A stretch of 24,463 bases of DNA from an uncultured Lachnospiraceae bacterium (GTDB taxonomy: Bacteria; Bacillota; Clostridia; Lachnospirales; Lachnospiraceae), in the NCBI GenBank assembly GCA_910579225.1, contig CAJTTI010000039.1, forward strand, positions 1 through 24,463. Reading direction: 5' to 3'. Positions 8,386 to 16,957 of the stretch are shown in pieces; position 1 is the first letter of the stretch, and the number at the start of each line of letters is the position of its first letter. Position numbers and translations under genes: made by a program. The notes below the pieces were generated by a model. It worked only from the letters and a program-made list of their open reading frames with translations, made no database searches and was not told where the DNA came from.

Positions 8386-9765
8386 TCAGCTGGTACTTAG
8401 CTTTTTACGAATAATCTCAATGTTGTTTTTTAGCTTTTTATCATCTTTTTTCAGTTTTTCACGTACTTTATTATCACCACTGATAATAGTGGAATGATCT
8501 CTGTTTCCAAGGAGAATGCCTATGTTTTTGTAAGATGTATCCGTTATATCTCTGCACAGATACATGACAATTTGTCTTGGTACAACAATTTCCGCATTCC
8601 GCTTTCCTCCGATAATATCGCTGGAAGTAATACCAAAGTGTTCTGCTACAACATCCAAGATAACTTGAGGAGTAACTTCTCTTTTTTCATTAGGTGAAAT
8701 AATGTCTTTTAGCACTTCTTCTGCCAAAGCAATATTGATTTCCCTTTTTTCCAGATTGGATAGCGCTACGAGCTTGTTGAGTGCTCCTTCCAGCTCCCGA
8801 ATGTTTGATTTAATATTTGTGGCAATATAACGTATGACTTCATCTTCAATGTTGTATCCGTCAATCTCTTCTTTTTTGCGGAGAATTGCCATTCTGGTCT
8901 CATAATCTGGTGAAGAAATGTCTGCGATCAGGCCCCATTCAAATCTGGACTGAAGTCTGGCTTCCAGTGTTTCCAGGTCTTTTGGCGGCCGATCACTGGA
9001 TACAATAATCTGCTTGTTTGCTCCATGAAGCGAGTTGAATGTGTGAAAAAATTCCTCCTGGGTACTCTCTTTTCCGATGATAAATTGGATATCATCAATT
9101 AGAAGGACGTCTATGTTGCGATATTTTTCCCTGAATTTGGTCATACTGGTATTATTTCCATTACGAATAGAATCAATCAGTTCGTTGGTAAATACTTCGG
9201 AGGTTACATAGAGTACTTTTTTGGAAGCGTCTCTCTGTAATATGTAGTGTGCAACAGAATGCATTAAATGGGTTTTTCCAAGTCCCACTCCTCCATACAG
9301 AAACAAAGGGTTGTATTCTTTGCCAGGAGATTCCGCCACTGCTACAGACGCGGCATGGGCAAAACGATTGTTGCTGCCGATGACAAATGTCTCAAATGTA
9401 TATTTTGGATTCAGATTTGTATTCTTATTTTCTTGATTTTTGGAGGCAGGGACTGGATTTTTCTTTGGCTGAGGAATGAAAGCTTTTTCTTTTTCTGCTT
9501 CTTCTTCCGTAATAATCTTGATCTCATATTCTTCTCCCATGGCTTCCGCAACGGCTACATAGAGAAATGTCTTGTATTTGTTTTCTATATAGGTAACGGC
9601 CTGTTCAAAAGGAGCTGTTATTTTTAAAACACTGTCGTCAATACGAAATAATTTTAACGGCAGAAGCCAGGTTTTGAAAGCAACGTCTGAAAGTCCATTG
9701 TCCTGGCGGATCGTTTGCAGGATCCCATTCCATTTTTCATTCAACAGTTCCAATTGTGTATCCAT
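8386..9765 (-). CDS. dnaA: Chromosomal replication initiator protein DnaA
   Basis: AAA+ initiator that binds DnaA boxes, oligomerises with ATP and melts oriC. In the 459-aa product: domain I (about 1-85), a short Asn/Lys/Pro-rich linker, AAA+ domain III with Walker A GGVGLGKTH (near 157-165) and Walker B LLIDDIQF (near 217-224), and a C-terminal helix-turn-helix with the signature NRDHSTI. Length and order are normal. The start follows AGGAGATAAGGAT. It is flanked on both sides by DnaA-box clusters, fitting autoregulation. The dnaA-dnaN gap is about 290 bp, so dnaN may have its own promoter. Confidence 0.98.
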   Translation of the reverse strand: MDTQLELLNEKWNGILQTIRQDNGLSDVAFKTWLLPLKLFRIDDSVLKITAPFEQAVTYIENKYKTFLYVAVAEAMGEEYEIKIITEEEAEKEKAFIPQPKKNPVPASKNQENKNTNLNPKYTFETFVIGSNNRFAHAASVAVAESPGKEYNPLFLYGGVGLGKTHLMHSVAHYILQRDASKKVLYVTSEVFTNELIDSIRNGNNTSMTKFREKYRNIDVLLIDDIQFIIGKESTQEEFFHTFNSLHGANKQIIVSSDRPPKDLETLEARLQSRFEWGLIADISSPDYETRMAILRKKEEIDGYNIEDEVIRYIATNIKSNIRELEGALNKLVALSNLEKREINIALAEEVLKDIISPNEKREVTPQVILDVVAEHFGITSSDIIGGKRNAEIVVPRQIVMYLCRDITDTSYKNIGILLGNRDHSTIISGDNKVREKLKKDDKKLKNNIEIIRKKLSTS

Positions 9766-9811
9766 ATCCTTATCTCCTGAATTATATTAAAATGCTACTC
9801 TCTCAAACTAC

Positions 9812-9840
9812 ATAATACAATAAATTTTCGAAGATATCAA
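9812..9840 (-). promoter_or_regulatory. Candidate dnaA promoter
   Basis: On the minus strand: -35 TTGATA (9835-9840), 17-bp spacer, -10 TATTAT (9812-9817), about 46 bp before the dnaA ATG. DnaA boxes begin about 50 bp upstream of the -35, so DnaA could influence its own transcription. Confidence 0.7.
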
Positions 9841-9886
9841 CAATTATCTGTTTTGACCGTGAAAAGAGAGTGGAAATATGGATGAT

Positions 9887-9930
9887 TTATCCACAAGTTA
9901 TTCACATTTCGGTGGATAACTTGTGAATAT
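9887..9930. other. oriC: oriC, upstream part: DnaA-box cluster
   Basis: Four 9-mers are packed in 44 bp: TTATCCACA (plus, 9887-9895, perfect), TTATTCACA (plus, 9898-9906), GGTGGATAA (minus box TTATCCACC, 9911-9919) and TGTGAATAT (minus, 9922-9930). The first pair and second pair face each other, making an imperfect palindrome. It sits between the divergent dnaA and rpmH promoters, the classic position of the upstream half of a bipartite Firmicutes origin. Confidence 0.88.
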
Positions 9931-9950
9931 TATTTTAGAATTTTTTTTAC

Positions 9951-9979
9951 TTGACTTCTTTTGGATATCTGCATATAAT
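9951..9979 (+). promoter_or_regulatory. Candidate rpmH promoter
   Basis: -35 TTGACT (9951-9956), 17-bp spacer, -10 TATAAT (9974-9979), 67 bp before the rpmH start. A second possible -35 (TTGACA, 9994-9999) lies downstream with poorer -10 candidates (TTATAA at 10018-10023), so a tandem promoter is possible. Confidence 0.78.
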
Positions 9980-10046
9980 TAAAATAGTGTTTTTTGACAT
10001 GTGACAATGACGCATAATTATAAATGGTAAGGAGGTGCCTTGATTT

Positions 10047-10181
10047 ATGAAAATGACATTTCAGCCTAAAAAGCGTTCCAGAGCAAAAGTTCATGGATTC
10101 AGAGCGAGAATGAGCACGCCGGGCGGAAGAAAAGTTTTAGCAGCCAGAAGATTAAAGGGAAGAAAGAAATTATCAGCGTAG
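10047..10181 (+). CDS. rpmH: 50S ribosomal protein L34
   Basis: A 44-aa, very basic ribosomal protein of the large subunit. It starts MKMTFQPKKRSRAKVHGFR and contains RMSTPGGRKVLAARRLKGR, the L34 hallmark. The ribosome site AAGGAGG (10029-10035) is followed by an 11-nt gap to ATG. It is the first gene rightward from oriC, the conserved position next to rnpA. Confidence 0.97.
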   Translation: MKMTFQPKKRSRAKVHGFRARMSTPGGRKVLAARRLKGRKKLSA

Positions 10182-10205
10182 GCCGCATATATGTGGCCTT
10201 TTCTT
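10181..10205 (+). terminator. Hairpin with T-rich tail between rpmH and rnpA
   Basis: GGCCGCA-TATA-TGTGGCC (10181-10198) forms a 7-bp stem (one G-T pair), followed by TTTTCTT. The stem begins on the last base of the rpmH stop codon. It probably acts as an attenuator, making L34 mRNA more abundant than rnpA mRNA, or as a 3' end stabiliser; no new promoter is obvious before rnpA. Confidence 0.7.
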
Positions 10206-10228
10206 CTAGCCTTTTATAAGGAGAGTCC

Positions 10229-10564
10229 ATGAAATTTTCAGAGTCCTTAAGACGTAATGAAGACTTTCGAAGGGTTTATGAAAAAGGAAAGTCTTATGCA
10301 AATCGTTATCTTGTTCTGTATGTCCTTGCAAATCAGACAGACAGAAACCGTCTGGGAATTTCGGTCAGTAAGAAGGTTGGTAACAGTGTGGTCCGGCACA
10401 GGATTACCCGCCTGATCAGGGAGAGCTACCGAATACAGGAAGAGTTGTTCAATAGTGGTTTGGACATGGTAGTAGTAGCAAGGAAGAGCGCAAAGGATAA
10501 AACCTGCCAGGAGATTGAAAGTGCGCTGCTTCATCTTGGAAAACTTCACGGAATATTAAAATGA
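10229..10564 (+). CDS. rnpA: Ribonuclease P protein component
   Basis: Small basic protein that binds the catalytic RNase P RNA and helps it cleave 5' leaders from pre-tRNAs. The 111-aa product has the family signature RNRLGISVSKKVGNSVVRHR followed by ITRLIRESYR, the conserved RNR helix region. A good AAGGAG lies seven bases before ATG. Its stop overlaps the yidD start as ATGA, so the two are translationally coupled. Confidence 0.97.
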   Translation: MKFSESLRRNEDFRRVYEKGKSYANRYLVLYVLANQTDRNRLGISVSKKVGNSVVRHRITRLIRESYRIQEELFNSGLDMVVVARKSAKDKTCQEIESALLHLGKLHGILK

Positions 10565-10770
10565 AGAGTATTTTTATTAGTTTGATAAAATTTTATCAAA
10601 AATATTTGTCACCATTAAAAAGCACGAAATGCCCTTATTATCCAAGTTGTTCCCAGTATGGACTGGAAGCCATAGAGAAATATGGAGCAATAAAGGGAGG
10701 CCTGATGGCCTTATGGAGAATTATAAGGTGCAACCCTTTTTCAAAGGGTGGATATGACCCGGTCCCATAA
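10561..10770 (+). CDS. yidD: Membrane protein insertion efficiency factor YidD
   Basis: A 69-aa protein of the YidD (alpha-hemolysin-like) family, thought to sit at the inner membrane face and assist YidC. The characteristic cysteine pattern CPYYPSCSQY and the C-terminal RCNPFSKGGYDPVP are present. It starts inside the rnpA stop codon and precedes yidC, the conserved rnpA-yidD-yidC order. Confidence 0.96.
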   Translation: MKSIFISLIKFYQKYLSPLKSTKCPYYPSCSQYGLEAIEKYGAIKGGLMALWRIIRCNPFSKGGYDPVP

Positions 10771-10853
10771 GTTTTCTTTGAATAAAATATGAAAAGGACC
10801 GGCGAGCAAATGTCGTTCATGGATCAGGGTTCCATGATATAAGGAGGTTTATT

Positions 10854-12122
10854 TTGGCAGGTATTTTATTAACCCAGAACAATACATTTATTATTGGTGA
10901 TGTGGCACGAATTCTTGGTTGGATTATGAATGTATTGTTCAATTTCTTGAACAATGTATTCGGAATACAGAATATTGGTCTGTGTATTATTCTGTTTACA
11001 GTACTCATTTATCTTTTGATGCTGCCGCTAACTGTAAAGCAGCAGAAATTTTCCAAATTATCTGCAAAGATGAATCCGGAGCTTCAGCAGATTCAGAAAA
11101 AATATAAGAATAAAAAAGATAATACGTCCATGATGGCCATGAATGAGGAGACACAGGCGGTTTATGCAAAATATGGAGTATCTCCTACCGGAAGTTGTCT
11201 GCAGATGTTGATACAGCTGCCTATTTTGTTTGCGCTTTATCGGGTAATTATGGGAATTCCGGCATATGTAAGCGGTGTGAAGGAGGTATTCACAGAACTT
11301 GCGAATCAGATTATGGCTGTTCCCGGCGGTTCTGAATTTATGCAGGAATTGAGTACAAATGGACGGATGTACATTGAGGGAAAGGATTTTACTCAGGTTA
11401 ATACAATTATTGACGTCCTTTATAAACTGCAGGATACTGGAAGTGCCACATGGCAAATGCTGATTGATCAGTTTCCTCAGATGGAAAGCCTGATTCTTAC
11501 AACGCAGAGTTCTATCAACAGCATGAATAATTTTGGTATCAATATTGCCAATTCTCCCTGGAATATTGCCAAATCTGCTCTTGCTGCAGGCTCTGTATTG
11601 TTATTGATTGGTGCAGTTCTGGTACCTTTCCTTTCTGCATTGACTCAGTGGTTGAATGTGAAGATGATGCCCCAGCCATCCACAGGAGATGGAAATGATA
11701 CCATGAACGCCACTATGAAGTCCATGAATATGATGATGCCTTTGATGTCTGCATGGTTTTGTTTTACACTTCCTGCAGGTATGGGCCTTTACTGGATCAT
11801 GGGTGCAGTTGTCCGCGGGATTCAGCAGTGGTCCATTAATAAATATCTGGACAAGCTGGATTTGGATGAGATAGTAAAGAAGAATATTGAGAAGAATAAC
11901 AGAATCCGTGAGAAAAAGGGACTTCCTCCTCAGAAAATCAACGATATTGCCAGAACAAATGTAAAGGCAATCGACCATACAAATAAGAAGACAATGACAG
12001 AAGAGGAGAAAAAAGCTGCCGTGGAGGCTTCTACCAGTTATTATAAGAATTCAGATAATCCGGGAAGTCTGGCGTCGAAAGCTGCTATGGTGGCTAAGTA
12101 TAACGAGAAGACAAAGAAGTAA
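10854..12122 (+). CDS. yidC: Membrane protein insertase YidC/Oxa1 family
   Basis: Inserts and folds membrane proteins, alone or with SecYEG. The 422-aa product has hydrophobic segments near residues 15-33, 42-63, 115-136, 235-262 and 288-315, the five-helix core of the family. Conserved features include MLPLTVKQQKFSKL after the second segment, a basic hairpin (KYKNKKDN) and GLYWIMGAVVRGIQQW in the last. The start is TTG, chosen because AAGGAGG (10841-10847) lies seven bases upstream and no ATG is available. It is longer than Bacillus SpoIIIJ owing to an extended segment around residues 140-230 and a charged C-terminal tail. No lipobox is seen. Confidence 0.95.
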   Translation: MAGILLTQNNTFIIGDVARILGWIMNVLFNFLNNVFGIQNIGLCIILFTVLIYLLMLPLTVKQQKFSKLSAKMNPELQQIQKKYKNKKDNTSMMAMNEETQAVYAKYGVSPTGSCLQMLIQLPILFALYRVIMGIPAYVSGVKEVFTELANQIMAVPGGSEFMQELSTNGRMYIEGKDFTQVNTIIDVLYKLQDTGSATWQMLIDQFPQMESLILTTQSSINSMNNFGINIANSPWNIAKSALAAGSVLLLIGAVLVPFLSALTQWLNVKMMPQPSTGDGNDTMNATMKSMNMMMPLMSAWFCFTLPAGMGLYWIMGAVVRGIQQWSINKYLDKLDLDEIVKKNIEKNNRIREKKGLPPQKINDIARTNVKAIDHTNKKTMTEEEKKAAVEASTSYYKNSDNPGSLASKAAMVAKYNEKTKK

Positions 12123-12135
12123 GGGGGAAATGGAA

Positions 12136-12852
12136 ATGGAATATAGTGAGTTTTCTGCTAAAACTCTGGAAGACGCAATTACTGAAGCGAAGATCAAGCT
12201 GGAGGCAACTTCAGAAAATTTGGAGTATGAAGTAATAGATAAAGGAAGCAGTGGGTTTCTTGGTATTGGAAGTAAACCGGCGAGAATTCGTGCACGTAAG
12301 CTTTTGAATTCCAGGGAAAAGGCAGAAGAGTTTCTGAGCAAAGTATTTGACGCCATGCAGATTAGTGTGAATGTCAATATTGATGAGAACACAGAAGAAA
12401 AGATTATGAATATTGATCTTTCAGGAGAGGATATGGGTGTCCTGATCGGTAAAAGAGGACAAACGCTGGATTCACTTCAGTATCTGGTAAGTCTGGTTGT
12501 CAATAAAAATGTAGAAGAGTATGTTCGTGTAAAAGTTGATACAGAAAATTACCGCCAGCGCAGAAAAGATACTCTGGAAAATCTGGCAAAAAATATCTCT
12601 TTCAAAGTGAAGAGAAGTGGAAAGACTGTGACACTGGAACCAATGAATCCTTATGAGAGAAGAGTTATCCATTCTGCACTTCAAAATGATCGCTATGTGG
12701 AGACACACAGCGAAGGAGAAGAGCCGTTTCGCCGTGTAGTGGTAAGTCTGAAAGAAGGCGTGAAGGTTCGGGATAATAATAACCGTCATCGCCGTTATGG
12801 TAATAACAGGAATTATAATCGTAATAATAAAAAAGGTGGGGGACGCGAATAA
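12136..12852 (+). CDS. jag: RNA-binding protein Jag (KhpB/EloR)
   Basis: Single-stranded nucleic-acid-binding protein; in other Firmicutes (KhpB/EloR) it affects cell elongation and division. Three domains are visible: a Jag-N domain (FSAKTLEDAITEA), a KH domain with GVLIGKRGQTLDSLQ and an R3H domain with NPYERRVIH. The tail is rich in Asn, Arg and Gly. An in-frame ATG at 12130 would add two residues, but the GGGGG ribosome site (12123-12127) is only two bases from it and eight from 12136, so I prefer 12136. It follows yidC by 13 bp, the conserved pair. Confidence 0.94.
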   Translation: MEYSEFSAKTLEDAITEAKIKLEATSENLEYEVIDKGSSGFLGIGSKPARIRARKLLNSREKAEEFLSKVFDAMQISVNVNIDENTEEKIMNIDLSGEDMGVLIGKRGQTLDSLQYLVSLVVNKNVEEYVRVKVDTENYRQRRKDTLENLAKNISFKVKRSGKTVTLEPMNPYERRVIHSALQNDRYVETHSEGEEPFRRVVVSLKEGVKVRDNNNRHRRYGNNRNYNRNNKKGGGRE

Positions 12853-12866
12853 GCGTTCCCTTTTTT
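12840..12866 (+). terminator. Terminator-like hairpin overlapping the jag stop codon
   Basis: GGGACGC (12840-12846) pairs with GCGTTCCC (12853-12860, one bulged T), followed by six T. The jag TAA stop (12850-12852) is in the loop, so a terminating ribosome would cover the hairpin. It could end the rpmH-jag unit or attenuate entry into mnmE. Confidence 0.72.
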
Positions 12867-12889
12867 GCTGACAGGAGGGTTGTAAATAA

Positions 12890-14272
12890 GTGATGCAAAA
12901 ATGTGATACGATTGCTGCGATAGCAACTGCTATGTCAGGAGCCGGTATTGGTGTCGTGAGGATCAGTGGAGAAGATGCTTTTGAAATTGCCGGAAAAGTA
13001 TTCCAGCCTGCAAGCAGACAGAAAAAGCTGGAAGATCAAAAGTCTTATACCATGCATTATGGAAACATTGTGGATGGAGATGAGATTATAGATGAAGTGA
13101 TTGTTCTGCTAATGAGAGGTCCTCACAGTTATACAGCGGAAGATACAGTAGAAATTGACTGCCATGGCGGTATCTATGTCATGAAGAGAATTCTGGACTT
13201 GATACTTCGAAGTGGTGCCAGAACTGCAGAACCGGGAGAATTTACAAAACGGGCCTTTTTAAATGGAAGGCTGGATTTGACCCAGGCAGAGGCTGTAATG
13301 GATGTGATTCATGCAAAAAATGAATATGCATTGAAAAGTTCAGTTCGTCAGTTAAAAGGATCCGTTCTCCATCTGATTAGAGAAATCCGGGAACAGGTGC
13401 TTTATGAGATTGCATTTATTGAATCGGCCCTGGATGATCCGGAACATATCAGCCTGGATGGTTATCCCGCAGAACTTTGCAAAAAAGTGGAAAACCTGAT
13501 AAAAAAGACAGAGGATCTGTTGATACATGCAGATCAGGGCAGGATCTTAAGAGAAGGAATACAGACTGTGATAGTGGGAAAACCCAATGCGGGGAAATCT
13601 TCTCTTATGAATGTATTGACAGGAGAGGAAAGAGCTATTGTGACAGACATAGCCGGAACTACACGTGATATTCTGGAAGAGCAGATTCAGATCAGAGGAC
13701 TAGTTTTGAATATTGTAGATACGGCTGGTATCCGGGATACGGAAAATGTAGTTGAAAAAATCGGAGTCCACAGAACAAAAGATTCTGTAAAAGATGCAGA
13801 TTTGGTGCTTTATGTGGTTGACAGTTCAACAGAATTGGATGAAAATGACAGAGAGATTATGAAATTACTGGATGGTAAAAGAGTTATTATTCTCTTAAAT
13901 AAGACGGATCTGATTATGAAAACGACTCCTGAAATGACAAAGAAATTTTGTTCAGGACCTGTAATCTGTATTTCTGCAAAAGAAGAGACAGGTATGGAAT
14001 TGTTGGCAGATCTTCTGGAAGAGATGTTTCTTGATGGAAAGATTTCTTATAATGATGAAGTATATCTCACGAATATCAGACACAGATCAGCAATGAACCA
14101 GGCAAAAGAAAGCCTGTTGAAGGTAAGGGAGAGCATACATCTCGGAATGCCGGAGGATTTTTTCTCTATAGATTTAATGGATGCTTATGAAGCTTTGGGC
14201 AGGATTTTAGGCGAGTCCGTGGAAGACGATCTGGTCAATGAGATTTTCGGTAAATTTTGTGTGGGAAAATAG
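12890..14272 (+). CDS. mnmE: tRNA uridine-5-carboxymethylaminomethyl modification GTPase MnmE
   Basis: GTPase that, with MnmG, builds the cmnm5U modification on wobble U34 of certain tRNAs. The 460-aa product has the N-terminal folate-binding domain (DTIAAIATAMSGAGIGVVRISG), a helical domain, an inserted G domain with GKPNAGKSS (near 230-238), DIAGTTRD, DTAGIRD and NKTD, and the C-terminal CVGK that supplies the essential cysteine. The start is GTG with ATG as the next codon; the AGGAGG at 12873-12878 is closer to GTG, but either could be used. mnmG follows 38 bp later. Confidence 0.97.
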   Translation: MMQKCDTIAAIATAMSGAGIGVVRISGEDAFEIAGKVFQPASRQKKLEDQKSYTMHYGNIVDGDEIIDEVIVLLMRGPHSYTAEDTVEIDCHGGIYVMKRILDLILRSGARTAEPGEFTKRAFLNGRLDLTQAEAVMDVIHAKNEYALKSSVRQLKGSVLHLIREIREQVLYEIAFIESALDDPEHISLDGYPAELCKKVENLIKKTEDLLIHADQGRILREGIQTVIVGKPNAGKSSLMNVLTGEERAIVTDIAGTTRDILEEQIQIRGLVLNIVDTAGIRDTENVVEKIGVHRTKDSVKDADLVLYVVDSSTELDENDREIMKLLDGKRVIILLNKTDLIMKTTPEMTKKFCSGPVICISAKEETGMELLADLLEEMFLDGKISYNDEVYLTNIRHRSAMNQAKESLLKVRESIHLGMPEDFFSIDLMDAYEALGRILGESVEDDLVNEIFGKFCVGK

Positions 14273-14310
14273 AGAGAGTAAATTTGATCAGGAAAGGAGG
14301 ATGGTAGAAA

Positions 14311-16194
14311 ATGCCGTTTGTAGAAGAATATACGGATGTAGTGGTAGTGGGAGCTGGTCATGCGGGATGTGAAGCAGCTCTGGCTTGTGCAAGACTTGGA
14401 CTTGAGACCGTGGTATTTACAGTCAGTGTGGACAGCATTGCTTTGATGCCCTGTAATCCGAATATTGGAGGAAGTTCCAAAGGGCACCTGGTTCGGGAAC
14501 TGGATGCCCTTGGAGGAGAGATGGGAAAAGTGATTGACAGGACTTTTCTCCAGTCTAAGATGCTGAATGTGTCAAAAGGGCCTGCAGTGCATTCTTTGAG
14601 AGCACAGGCAGATAAGGCAGAGTATAGCAGGGCTATGAGAAGAGTACTGGAAGAAACAGAGAATCTTCGGATTGTGCAGGCTGAGGTTACAGAAATTTTG
14701 ACTGAAAACAAAGCAGTAATTGGTGTACGTCTTTATTCAGGTGCAGTTTATCATGCAAAGGCGGTGATTCTTTGTACTGGTACCTATTTAAAGGCAAGAT
14801 GTATTTATGGAGATGTAAGTACACATACAGGTCCGAATGGTCTGCAAGCGGCTAATTATCTGACGGATTCTCTGAAAAAACTTGGGATAGAAATGTATCG
14901 GTTTAAGACTGGGACACCGGCGAGAATTGATGGGAAAACTATAGATTTCAGTAAGATGGAAGAACAGTTTGGAGATGAGAGAATCATTCCCTTTTCTTTT
15001 ACCACCGATCCGGAATCTGTGCAGATTCCGCAGGTTTCCTGCTGGCTGACTTATACGAATGAAAAAACTCATGAGATTATCCGTGCTAACCTGGATCGTT
15101 CACCTCTGTATTCCGGTCAAATTGAAGGAACAGGGCCAAGATACTGTCCTTCCATAGAAGATAAAGTAGTGCGTTTTGAAGACAAGAAACGGCATCAGGT
15201 TTTTATTGAACCTGAGGGACGGTATACTTGTGAAATGTATGTGGGAGGGATGTCCAGTTCTCTTCCGGAAGATGTCCAGTACGATATGTATCATTCAGTT
15301 CCCGGGTTGGAACATGTAAAGATAGTGAGGAATGCTTATGCAATTGAATATGACTGTATAAACCCTCAGCAGCTTTGTCCAACACTGGAATTCAAGAATA
15401 TCAGAGGACTTTTTAGCGGAGGGCAGTTTAATGGAAGTTCCGGTTATGAGGAAGCGGCATGTCAGGGACTTGTGGCTGGAATCAATGCTTCCATGAAAAT
15501 TCTTGGGAGATCTCAGATAGTGATTGATCGTTCACAGGGATATATTGGTGTGTTGATTGATGATCTGGTAACAAAAGAAAATCATGAGCCTTATCGGATG
15601 ATGACATCCAGATCAGAATATCGTTTGCTCCTGAGGCAAGATAATGCAGATCAGCGCCTGACGCCTCTTGGGTATGAAGTTGGATTGATATCAGAAGAAC
15701 GTTATCAGAAGCTGTTGAAAAAAGTGAATCAGATTCGCCAGGAAAAAGAGCGTCTGGAGAGGACTATGACCGGAGCTAATACAGCAACGCAGTCGTTTCT
15801 GATAAAATATCAAAGTACAGAATTGAAGACAGCAGCTTCACTGGCGGAAATTCTTCGTCGTCCGGAGATGAACTATGAATTTTTATCAGAAATCGATCCG
15901 GAACGCCCAGATCTCCCTGCAGATGTAACAGAACAGGTGGAAATTGATATTAAGTATGATGGTTATATCAGACGGCAGCTGAAACAGGTAGAACAGTTCC
16001 GTAAACTGGAACAGAAGAAAATACCGGATAATATAAATTACGATAATATATCAAGTCTTCGTCTGGAAGCAGTACAGAAACTAAAATTATGTAAACCTAT
16101 ATCAATTGGTCAGGCTTCACGGATTTCTGGGGTTTCGCCTGCAGATATTTCAGTACTGCTTGTATATCTGGAGCAGAGAAGGAATCGGGAATAA
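14311..16194 (+). CDS. mnmG: tRNA uridine-5-carboxymethylaminomethyl modification enzyme MnmG (GidA)
   Basis: FAD-dependent partner of MnmE in wobble-uridine modification. The 627-aa product has the dinucleotide-binding motif GAGHAGCEAA near the N-terminus, the block CNPNIGGSSKGHLVRELDAL, GTPARIDGKT, a conserved cysteine in RYCPSIEDKV, and the C-terminal MnmE-interacting helical domain. Length matches the family. A strong AAAGGAGG precedes the ATG. It ends one base before the rsmG start. Confidence 0.98.
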   Translation: MPFVEEYTDVVVVGAGHAGCEAALACARLGLETVVFTVSVDSIALMPCNPNIGGSSKGHLVRELDALGGEMGKVIDRTFLQSKMLNVSKGPAVHSLRAQADKAEYSRAMRRVLEETENLRIVQAEVTEILTENKAVIGVRLYSGAVYHAKAVILCTGTYLKARCIYGDVSTHTGPNGLQAANYLTDSLKKLGIEMYRFKTGTPARIDGKTIDFSKMEEQFGDERIIPFSFTTDPESVQIPQVSCWLTYTNEKTHEIIRANLDRSPLYSGQIEGTGPRYCPSIEDKVVRFEDKKRHQVFIEPEGRYTCEMYVGGMSSSLPEDVQYDMYHSVPGLEHVKIVRNAYAIEYDCINPQQLCPTLEFKNIRGLFSGGQFNGSSGYEEAACQGLVAGINASMKILGRSQIVIDRSQGYIGVLIDDLVTKENHEPYRMMTSRSEYRLLLRQDNADQRLTPLGYEVGLISEERYQKLLKKVNQIRQEKERLERTMTGANTATQSFLIKYQSTELKTAASLAEILRRPEMNYEFLSEIDPERPDLPADVTEQVEIDIKYDGYIRRQLKQVEQFRKLEQKKIPDNINYDNISSLRLEAVQKLKLCKPISIGQASRISGVSPADISVLLVYLEQRRNRE

Positions 16195-16195
16195 G

Positions 16196-16921
16196 ATGTC
16201 AGTAACGGAAAGAAAAGAGTATATTGAAAAAAGTATAAGAACACTGGGAATAGAGATCAGTCCAGTACAAATAAGACAGTTTTATGAATATTATCAGGCT
16301 TTGGTAGAATGGAATGCATATATGAACCTGACAGCTATTACAGAATTTGAAGATGTGGTACAAAAACATTTTGTGGATAGTTTGTCGATTATTCAAGTAA
16401 ATAATTTGCTGGAAGTGGATAACGTTATTGATATTGGAACAGGTGCCGGATTTCCTGGAATTCCGTTAAAGATTATGTATCCCCATGTGAAAGTGACTCT
16501 TTTGGATTCTTTAAGAAAAAGGATTGATTTTTTGAATCATGTTACAGATATAATAAATCTGAAGGATGTGGAAGCAATTCACGGGAGAGCGGAAGATTAT
16601 GCAAAGCCAGGACAGAAAAGAGAACAGTATGATCTGTGCGTTTCCAGGGCTGTGGCAAACTTGTCTACGTTGTCAGAATATTGTCTTCCTTATGTGAAGA
16701 TTGGAGGAATGTTTATATCCTATAAATCTGGGGACATCAAACAAGAACTGGATAATGCAAAAAATGCAGTCTTTCTTCTGGGAGGAAAAACTGCATTTTG
16801 TAAAACTTTTGAATTGCCGGGGACAAATATCCAAAGATCATTGGTGTGTATTCAAAAAGTGAATGGATGTCCAAAAAAATATCCTAGAAAAGCTGGTATG
16901 GCTTCAAAATCTCCAATTTGA
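16196..16921 (+). CDS. rsmG: 16S rRNA (guanine527-N7)-methyltransferase RsmG (GidB)
   Basis: SAM-dependent methyltransferase forming m7G527 in the 530 loop of 16S rRNA; loss gives low-level streptomycin resistance in other bacteria. The 241-aa product has NLTAI (44-48), KHFVDSL (57-63), the SAM motif DIGTGAGFPGIPL (79-91) and SRAVANLSTL. A longer in-frame reading starts at 16106 but lies wholly inside mnmG and adds residues unlike the family; ATG at 16196 directly after the mnmG stop gives the normal N-terminus. The C-terminus is slightly long and basic. Confidence 0.96.
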   Translation: MSVTERKEYIEKSIRTLGIEISPVQIRQFYEYYQALVEWNAYMNLTAITEFEDVVQKHFVDSLSIIQVNNLLEVDNVIDIGTGAGFPGIPLKIMYPHVKVTLLDSLRKRIDFLNHVTDIINLKDVEAIHGRAEDYAKPGQKREQYDLCVSRAVANLSTLSEYCLPYVKIGGMFISYKSGDIKQELDNAKNAVFLLGGKTAFCKTFELPGTNIQRSLVCIQKVNGCPKKYPRKAGMASKSPI

Positions 16922-16957
16922 AAGAAGCGAATATAATACAATTTCTTCAAAAAATGT

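Noticed and set aside
578..9627. Many plus-strand ORFs of 60-200 aa opposite gyrA, gyrB, recF, dnaN and dnaA
   Set aside because: They are shadows of clear genes on the other strand, with low-complexity Cys/His/Phe-rich translations and no start context.
16106..16195. An N-terminal extension of RsmG starting at 16106
   Set aside because: It lies entirely inside mnmG, has no good ribosome site and adds residues unlike the family; ATG at 16196 gives the usual N-terminus.
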